Origin: Lachnospiraceae bacterium UBA4316
GTDB lineage: Bacteria > Bacillota > Clostridia > Lachnospirales > Lachnospiraceae
Direction: 5' to 3'
Length of the DNA: 11,138 nt
Assembly (NCBI GenBank): GCA_002394535.1
Contig: DGUG01000227.1
Location: forward strand, 1 to 11,138
Shown here one piece after another: positions 7,765-11,138 of the stretch (the first letter of the stretch is position 1; each line of letters opens with the position of its first letter). A program made the position numbers and the translations under genes. A model generated the notes under the pieces. The model had not been told where the DNA came from, searched no databases, and saw only the letters and a program-made list of their open reading frames with translations.

Positions 7765-9127
7765 AAAATCCGGTTCATATACAATCGATATGTGTTCGGG
7801 GCCTATCGTAAGCAGACTTCTTCTGTTTGCGGGGCCTCTTATGCTGTCTTCGGTGTTGCAGCTCTTGTTTAATGCCGCAGATGTTATTGTTGTAGGCAAA
7901 TATGCGGGCGACAATTCACTTGCTGCAGTCGGTATGACAGGACCTCTTGTAAACCTGCTGGTCAGCGCTTTTCTGGGACTCTCCATAGGAAGCAATGTTC
8001 TGGCTTCGCGTTATTACGGAAGCGGTGATGACTCAGCCATGTCCAAAACCGTTCATACTTCAATTCTTGTGAGTTTTATAAGCGGAATAGTGCTTGCAAT
8101 CATAGGCTTCATTTTCTCCACGCAGATTTTAGAGTGGATGAGAGCTCCGGGGGAAACTTTGCAGCTTGGAAGCCTGTATCTCAAGATATATTTTTTGGGA
8201 ATGCCGGCATCCATGCTTTATAACTTCGGAAGTGCGCTCCTTCGTGCAGTCGGAGATACAAGGCGTCCTATGTATTACCTTTTTGCCGCAGGGGTTGTAA
8301 ATGTCATACTGAATCTTTTCTTTGTAATCAGTCTTCATATGGATGTCGCCGGTGTTGCTACGGCGACTGTGATATCCCAGGTTATTTCCGCATATCTGGT
8401 GATAAGGTGTCTCATGAAAGAGAGGGGCCCTTTGCAGCTTAGGCTAAAATCATTGGCTGTAGATAAAGCTACCCTTATAAGAATAGTCAGGATAGGAATT
8501 CCGGCAAGTTTCCAGGGCATGCTTTTTTCGATTTCGAATGTGATCATCCAATCATCTGTAAACGGATTCGGTGCAACGGTCGTAGCCGGAAATTCCGCAG
8601 CACAGAACATAGAAGGGTTTGTCTATGTGTCTATGAACGCATTCTATCAGGCTTGTATCTCGTTTATAAGTACTAATGTAGGCGCAAGAAAGATCGAGCG
8701 GATCAACAAAATACTTGTCCGTGCCGAAATGTGTGTGATTGTAACAGGATTGATTCTTGGGGGATCGGCATACATCTTCGGATACCAGTTGTTAAACATT
8801 TACACGGACTCGCGTGCGGTTATGGACGCCGGGATAACAAGAATGATGTATGTGTGTCTTCCTTATTTTCTGTGTGGCATGATGGATGTTATGGTAGGCG
8901 GCCTGCGTGGACTGGGGTATGCCATATTGCCTATGATCGTTTCACTTATCGGTGCCTGCGGTCTCAGACTTGTATGGATATTTACGCTGTTTCAGATGCC
9001 GGTATTTCACGAGACCCGCTTCTTGTATGTAACATATCCGATTTCGTGGGCGGTAACATTTCTTGCTCATGTCATATGTTATATCATCGTTAAACGTAAG
9101 TTTGACCGTTTGCATCGGGGCGAATGA
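7751..9127 (+). CDS. MATE family efflux transporter
   Basis: A 458-residue integral membrane protein with about 12 hydrophobic segments, the normal size for MATE exporters, which expel drugs or metabolites in exchange for Na+ or H+. Family marks are SGPIVSRLLLFAGPLMLSSV (residues 16-35), NAADVIVVGKYAG (41-53), the RAVGDTRRPMYY loop (165-176) after helix 4, and GGLRGLGYAILPM (383-395) in the second half. The C-terminus is short and basic (KRKFDRLHRGE). Its ATG lies inside the pncB end (14-bp overlap, different frame) with only a poor ribosome binding site upstream, so translation is probably coupled to pncB. The later Met14 is a possible alternative start. Substrate cannot be read from sequence. 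No clear rho-independent terminator follows. Confidence 0.92.
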   Translation: MLFGKKSGSYTIDMCSGPIVSRLLLFAGPLMLSSVLQLLFNAADVIVVGKYAGDNSLAAVGMTGPLVNLLVSAFLGLSIGSNVLASRYYGSGDDSAMSKTVHTSILVSFISGIVLAIIGFIFSTQILEWMRAPGETLQLGSLYLKIYFLGMPASMLYNFGSALLRAVGDTRRPMYYLFAAGVVNVILNLFFVISLHMDVAGVATATVISQVISAYLVIRCLMKERGPLQLRLKSLAVDKATLIRIVRIGIPASFQGMLFSISNVIIQSSVNGFGATVVAGNSAAQNIEGFVYVSMNAFYQACISFISTNVGARKIERINKILVRAEMCVIVTGLILGGSAYIFGYQLLNIYTDSRAVMDAGITRMMYVCLPYFLCGMMDVMVGGLRGLGYAILPMIVSLIGACGLRLVWIFTLFQMPVFHETRFLYVTYPISWAVTFLAHVICYIIVKRKFDRLHRGE

Positions 9128-9158
9128 TTTTAAACATCAATTCTTCACAAATTCCGTA

Positions 9159-9187
9159 TTGACAATACTATATTGCGGTGGTATCTT
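9159..9187 (+). promoter_or_regulatory. Sigma-A promoter of the hrcA-grpE operon
   Basis: Perfect -35 TTGACA (9159-9164), a 17-base spacer, then TATCTT (9182-9187) preceded by TGg (9179-9181), an extended -10. Transcription would begin near 9194, so the CIRCE element lies at the very start of the transcript, the usual place for HrcA repression. Confidence 0.8.
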
Positions 9188-9197
9188 ATGTACAGAG

Positions 9198-9228
9198 TGT
9201 TAGCACTCTAATGAGTCGAGTGCTAACA
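9198..9228 (+). promoter_or_regulatory. CIRCE operator (HrcA binding site)
   Basis: TTAGCACTC (9200-9208), nine bases, then GAGTGCTAA (9218-9226) match the CIRCE consensus exactly. The inverted repeat extends two bases on each side to 11-bp arms. HrcA bound here blocks transcription of its own operon and is released under heat or unfolded-protein stress, when GroE no longer keeps it folded. It lies between the predicted transcription start and the hrcA ribosome binding site. Confidence 0.98.
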
Positions 9229-9247
9229 AAGTGAAAGGAAGGTCGCT

Positions 9248-10297
9248 TTGGAGCTTGACGAGAGAAAGAAAAAGATATTACTTGCCATAATCAAGACCTA
9301 CCTTGAGACCGGCGAACCGGTCGGATCAAGAACTATATCCAAGATAGAAGGTCTGGAATTAAGTTCGGCAACGATCCGTAATGAGATGGCTGATCTTGTT
9401 GATATGGGCTACATTATCCAGCCTCATACTTCGGCAGGAAGGATACCTTCGGATAAGGGATACAGGTTTTACGTCGATCAGCTTATGGAAGAAAAAGAAC
9501 AGCAGATCGAGGAGCGGGAACGTGAGACCGATGAGATGAAGGGTATGCTCATCGAGAAGGCTGACAAGATGGAACGCCTTCTTAAGCAGGTGGCAAGGAG
9601 CCTTTCGGTCAACACGAACTATGCCGCTATGATCAGCGCTCCGCAGTATCATATGAACAGACTTAAGTTCATACAGCTTTCAAGGATGGAAGAAAAGCGG
9701 ATCGTTGCCGTAATAGTGGTAGAAGGTAATATGATCAAGAACCAGATCATAGATATAGATGAGCCGATAGACGACGAGACGCTTCTCAAGCTTAATATGC
9801 TGCTTAATACGACGCTTAACGGGATGGCGATAGAAGATATTAACCTGTCGATCATATCCAGGATGAAGCAGCAGGCGGGTGATCAGGCGGGTATCATTGC
9901 GGAAGTGATAGATGCCGTTGCGGAGTCGATCAAGGCAGATGAAGATCTGGAAATATATACGAGTGGTGCAAACAATATCTTCAAATATCCGGAACTTGCG
10001 GATAATGAAAAAGCAAGTGAGATCATAACGGCATTTGAAGAGAAGAAGCAGCTGACAAACCTCGTGTACGAAACGCTGTCGCATTCCGATGAAAAAGGAA
10101 TTCAGGTATATATCGGTGAGGAGTCGCCGGTGGAGAACATGAAGGACTGCAGTGTTGTTACTGCAACATATGAGCTTGATGAAGGAATTCACGGCACAAT
10201 AGGTATCATAGGACCGAAACGAATGGATTACGACAAAGTTCTGTCAACGATGAAGAAGTTGACAACGGAGCTGGATACAATGTTTAAGAAGAATTGA
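9248..10297 (+). CDS. hrcA: Heat-inducible transcription repressor HrcA
   Basis: A 349-residue repressor, near the usual 340-350. The N-terminal winged helix-turn-helix is canonical: GEPVGSRTIS (22-31), LSSATIRNEMADL (38-50), and the wing HTSAGRIPSDKGYRFYVD (60-77). A linker helix (about 80-115) leads to the GAF-like dimerisation domain, which includes the LSHSDEKGIQVYIGEES segment and GTIGIIGPKRMDYDKV near the end. The start is TTG (9248-9250): AGGAAGG (9236-9242) lies 5 bases upstream, the conserved N-terminus begins here, and the next in-frame Met (46) would remove the recognition helix. It represses its own operon through the CIRCE at 9200-9226. grpE follows after 10 bases. Confidence 0.97.
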   Translation: MELDERKKKILLAIIKTYLETGEPVGSRTISKIEGLELSSATIRNEMADLVDMGYIIQPHTSAGRIPSDKGYRFYVDQLMEEKEQQIEERERETDEMKGMLIEKADKMERLLKQVARSLSVNTNYAAMISAPQYHMNRLKFIQLSRMEEKRIVAVIVVEGNMIKNQIIDIDEPIDDETLLKLNMLLNTTLNGMAIEDINLSIISRMKQQAGDQAGIIAEVIDAVAESIKADEDLEIYTSGANNIFKYPELADNEKASEIITAFEEKKQLTNLVYETLSHSDEKGIQVYIGEESPVENMKDCSVVTATYELDEGIHGTIGIIGPKRMDYDKVLSTMKKLTTELDTMFKKN

Positions 10298-10307
10298 GGG
10301 ATGAAAA

Positions 10308-11009
10308 TTGAGTAACGACGATGGAGTTAAGATCGATATAGAATCTCCGGAGCAGTTCGAAGAGGATGTATCAAAAATAATCGAAGAAGAGGAAGAGAAG
10401 AAGAAATCGGCTGCAGAGCCGGATGATGAAGCTTCAAAAGAGGACAAGCCCGAACCGGAAAGTGAAGCGGATGAAAATCAGGGCGTCAAAAACCCCGACA
10501 ACGAATCCGAAGACAATGCCGGCAAGGATGATAAGAAAAAGCATCACGGTAAGAAAGATAAAAAAGAAAAGAAAGATCCGAGAGATGAAAAAATAGCGGA
10601 TCTTGAAGACCGGGTAAAGCGCCAGATGGCTGAGTTTGAAAACTTCAGAAAGCGTACCGACAAAGAGAAATCCCAGATGTACGATATGGGAGCGAAGAAC
10701 GTGATCGAGAAGATCCTGCCTGTTATAGACAACTTCGAAAGAGGGCTTGAAAGTGTTCCGGAAGGATCGGATAAGGCGTTTGTCGACGGAATGCAGATGA
10801 TATACAAACAACTCTCCGGCGAGCTTGAAAAACTCGGAGTAAAGCCGATAGAAGCTGTAGGACAGCCGTTTGACCCCAATTTCCATAATGCGGTAATGCA
10901 GACGGAAAGTGAAGAGTACGAAAGCGGAACGGTGGCTCAGGAGCTTCAAAAAGGGTATATGTACCATGACACACTGGTCAGACCCAGTATGGTAGCGGTG
11001 GTTTCATGA
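10308..11009 (+). CDS. grpE: Nucleotide exchange factor GrpE
   Basis: A 233-residue co-chaperone that releases ADP from DnaK in the cytoplasm. The conserved part starts at about residue 93: a long helix KIADLEDRVKRQMAEFENF, then EKILPVIDNFERGLE (134-148), and the beta-wing signature FDPNFHNAVMQTESEE (188-203) ending LVRPSMVAVVS. The first 90 residues are low-complexity, an acidic stretch then a Lys/His block (KKKHHGKKDKKEKK, 76-89), longer than in many GrpE proteins (E. coli about 197 residues in all). The TTG start (10308-10310) has GAGGG at 10296-10300, 7 bases upstream, and no suitable in-frame ATG exists before the conserved domain. Co-transcribed with hrcA under CIRCE; dnaK is expected downstream, beyond the window. 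Confidence 0.96.
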   Translation: MSNDDGVKIDIESPEQFEEDVSKIIEEEEEKKKSAAEPDDEASKEDKPEPESEADENQGVKNPDNESEDNAGKDDKKKHHGKKDKKEKKDPRDEKIADLEDRVKRQMAEFENFRKRTDKEKSQMYDMGAKNVIEKILPVIDNFERGLESVPEGSDKAFVDGMQMIYKQLSGELEKLGVKPIEAVGQPFDPNFHNAVMQTESEEYESGTVAQELQKGYMYHDTLVRPSMVAVVS

Positions 11010-11010
11010 G

Positions 11011-11102
11011 CTTACGATAGTAAGTGAATGAAAGCACGTAGGCCGCACCTTCCACGGAGTGGAACCCAAATGGTGCGGCTCTCCCGTCGGTAGTGTCGTA
11101 AG
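11011..11102. other. Structured non-coding element between grpE and the window end (unidentified)
   Basis: Begins one base after the grpE stop. A 9-bp closing stem joins CTTACGATA (11011-11019) to TGTCGTAAG (11094-11102) with one G-U pair. Inside it GCCGCACC (11042-11049) pairs with GGTGCGGC (11072-11079), and directly stacked on that TTCCAC (11050-11055) pairs with GTGGAA (11059-11064) around a GGA loop; CCCAAAT is left as a bulge. The 5' strand can instead fold locally as CTTAC-GATA-GTAAG (11011-11024), excluding the long closing stem. No reading frame of note runs through it and no U-tract follows, so it is not a simple terminator. It may be an RNA leader for the next gene, an RNA-processing site, or a small palindromic repeat. 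I do not recognise a named family. Confidence 0.5.
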
Positions 11103-11138
11103 ACTTCATAAAAATAGATAACCAATCTCATAATCAGT

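Noticed and set aside
7306..7995. 229-codon open frame on the minus strand across the pncB/MATE junction
   Set aside because: Both plus-strand genes are recognisable families through this stretch; the antisense product resembles nothing and has no start signals.
9680..10192. 170-codon minus-strand open frame within hrcA
   Set aside because: Shadow of hrcA; Leu/Ile/Arg-rich composition is the mirror of the hrcA codons.
10301..10315. Tiny ATG frame (M-K-I-E-stop) overlapping the grpE start
   Set aside because: GAGGG abuts this ATG with no spacer, so ribosomes would be placed on the TTG at 10308 instead.
10434..10967. 177-codon minus-strand frame, very rich in Phe and Leu, like a membrane protein
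   Set aside because: The Phe richness is just the antisense of the Lys/Glu codons of GrpE.
11056..11058. GGA loop in the post-grpE hairpin as a CsrA site
   Set aside because: A single GGA hairpin is too little evidence, and no csrA is visible nearby.
11042..11079. GC-rich hairpin considered as a rho-independent terminator after grpE
   Set aside because: No T-run follows on the plus strand; the sequence after it is CTCTCCCGTCGG.
11105..11134. Possible dnaK promoter (TTCATA, 18 bases, CATAAT)
   Set aside because: Weak -35 and non-optimal spacing in AT-rich sequence; the downstream gene is not in the window, so it cannot be supported.

Overview
The window looks like a chromosomal segment of an anaerobic Firmicute, most probably a member of the Lachnospiraceae (Butyrivibrio/Roseburia-like). 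The grounds are a perfect CIRCE operator before an hrcA-grpE pair, strong GGAGG-type ribosome binding sites, TTG start codons, a clostripain-type (C11) protease, a LicD protein with a teichoic-acid-type C-terminal domain, and a moderate GC content judged by eye. The genus assignment is an inference; no rRNA or other marker is present.

Layout: (1) 1-465, minus strand, is the N-terminal part of an S66 (LD-carboxypeptidase/MccF-like) peptidase, cut by the window edge. (2) 466-554 is a short divergent intergenic region with back-to-back promoters. (3) 555-9127, plus strand, holds five tightly packed genes: a HerA/YjgR-like (DUF853) ATPase, a two-domain LicD protein, a membrane-anchored clostripain-like protease, nicotinate phosphoribosyltransferase (pncB) and a MATE exporter. 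Gaps are 15, 10 and 21 bp, then a 14-bp overlap, so one transcript is likely. (4) 9128-9247 is the heat-shock control region: a TTGACA/extended -10 promoter followed by CIRCE. (5) 9248-11009 is hrcA and grpE, both starting with TTG. (6) 11010-11138 is non-coding. It contains an elaborate inverted-repeat structure and lies where dnaK would be expected next, but dnaK itself is not in the window.

How the genes relate: hrcA-grpE is a conventional self-regulated chaperone operon, in which HrcA binds CIRCE and is released on heat stress. The five-gene run upstream mixes cell-surface functions (LicD, C11 protease, MATE) with housekeeping (NAD salvage by PncB, HerA-like ATPase) and has no obvious single pathway. 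No transposase, integrase, CRISPR array, tRNA or rRNA is visible. The least explained parts are the structured element after grpE, the apparently degenerate second domain of the LicD protein, and the N-terminal motif and uncharacterised C-terminal domain of the C11 protease.
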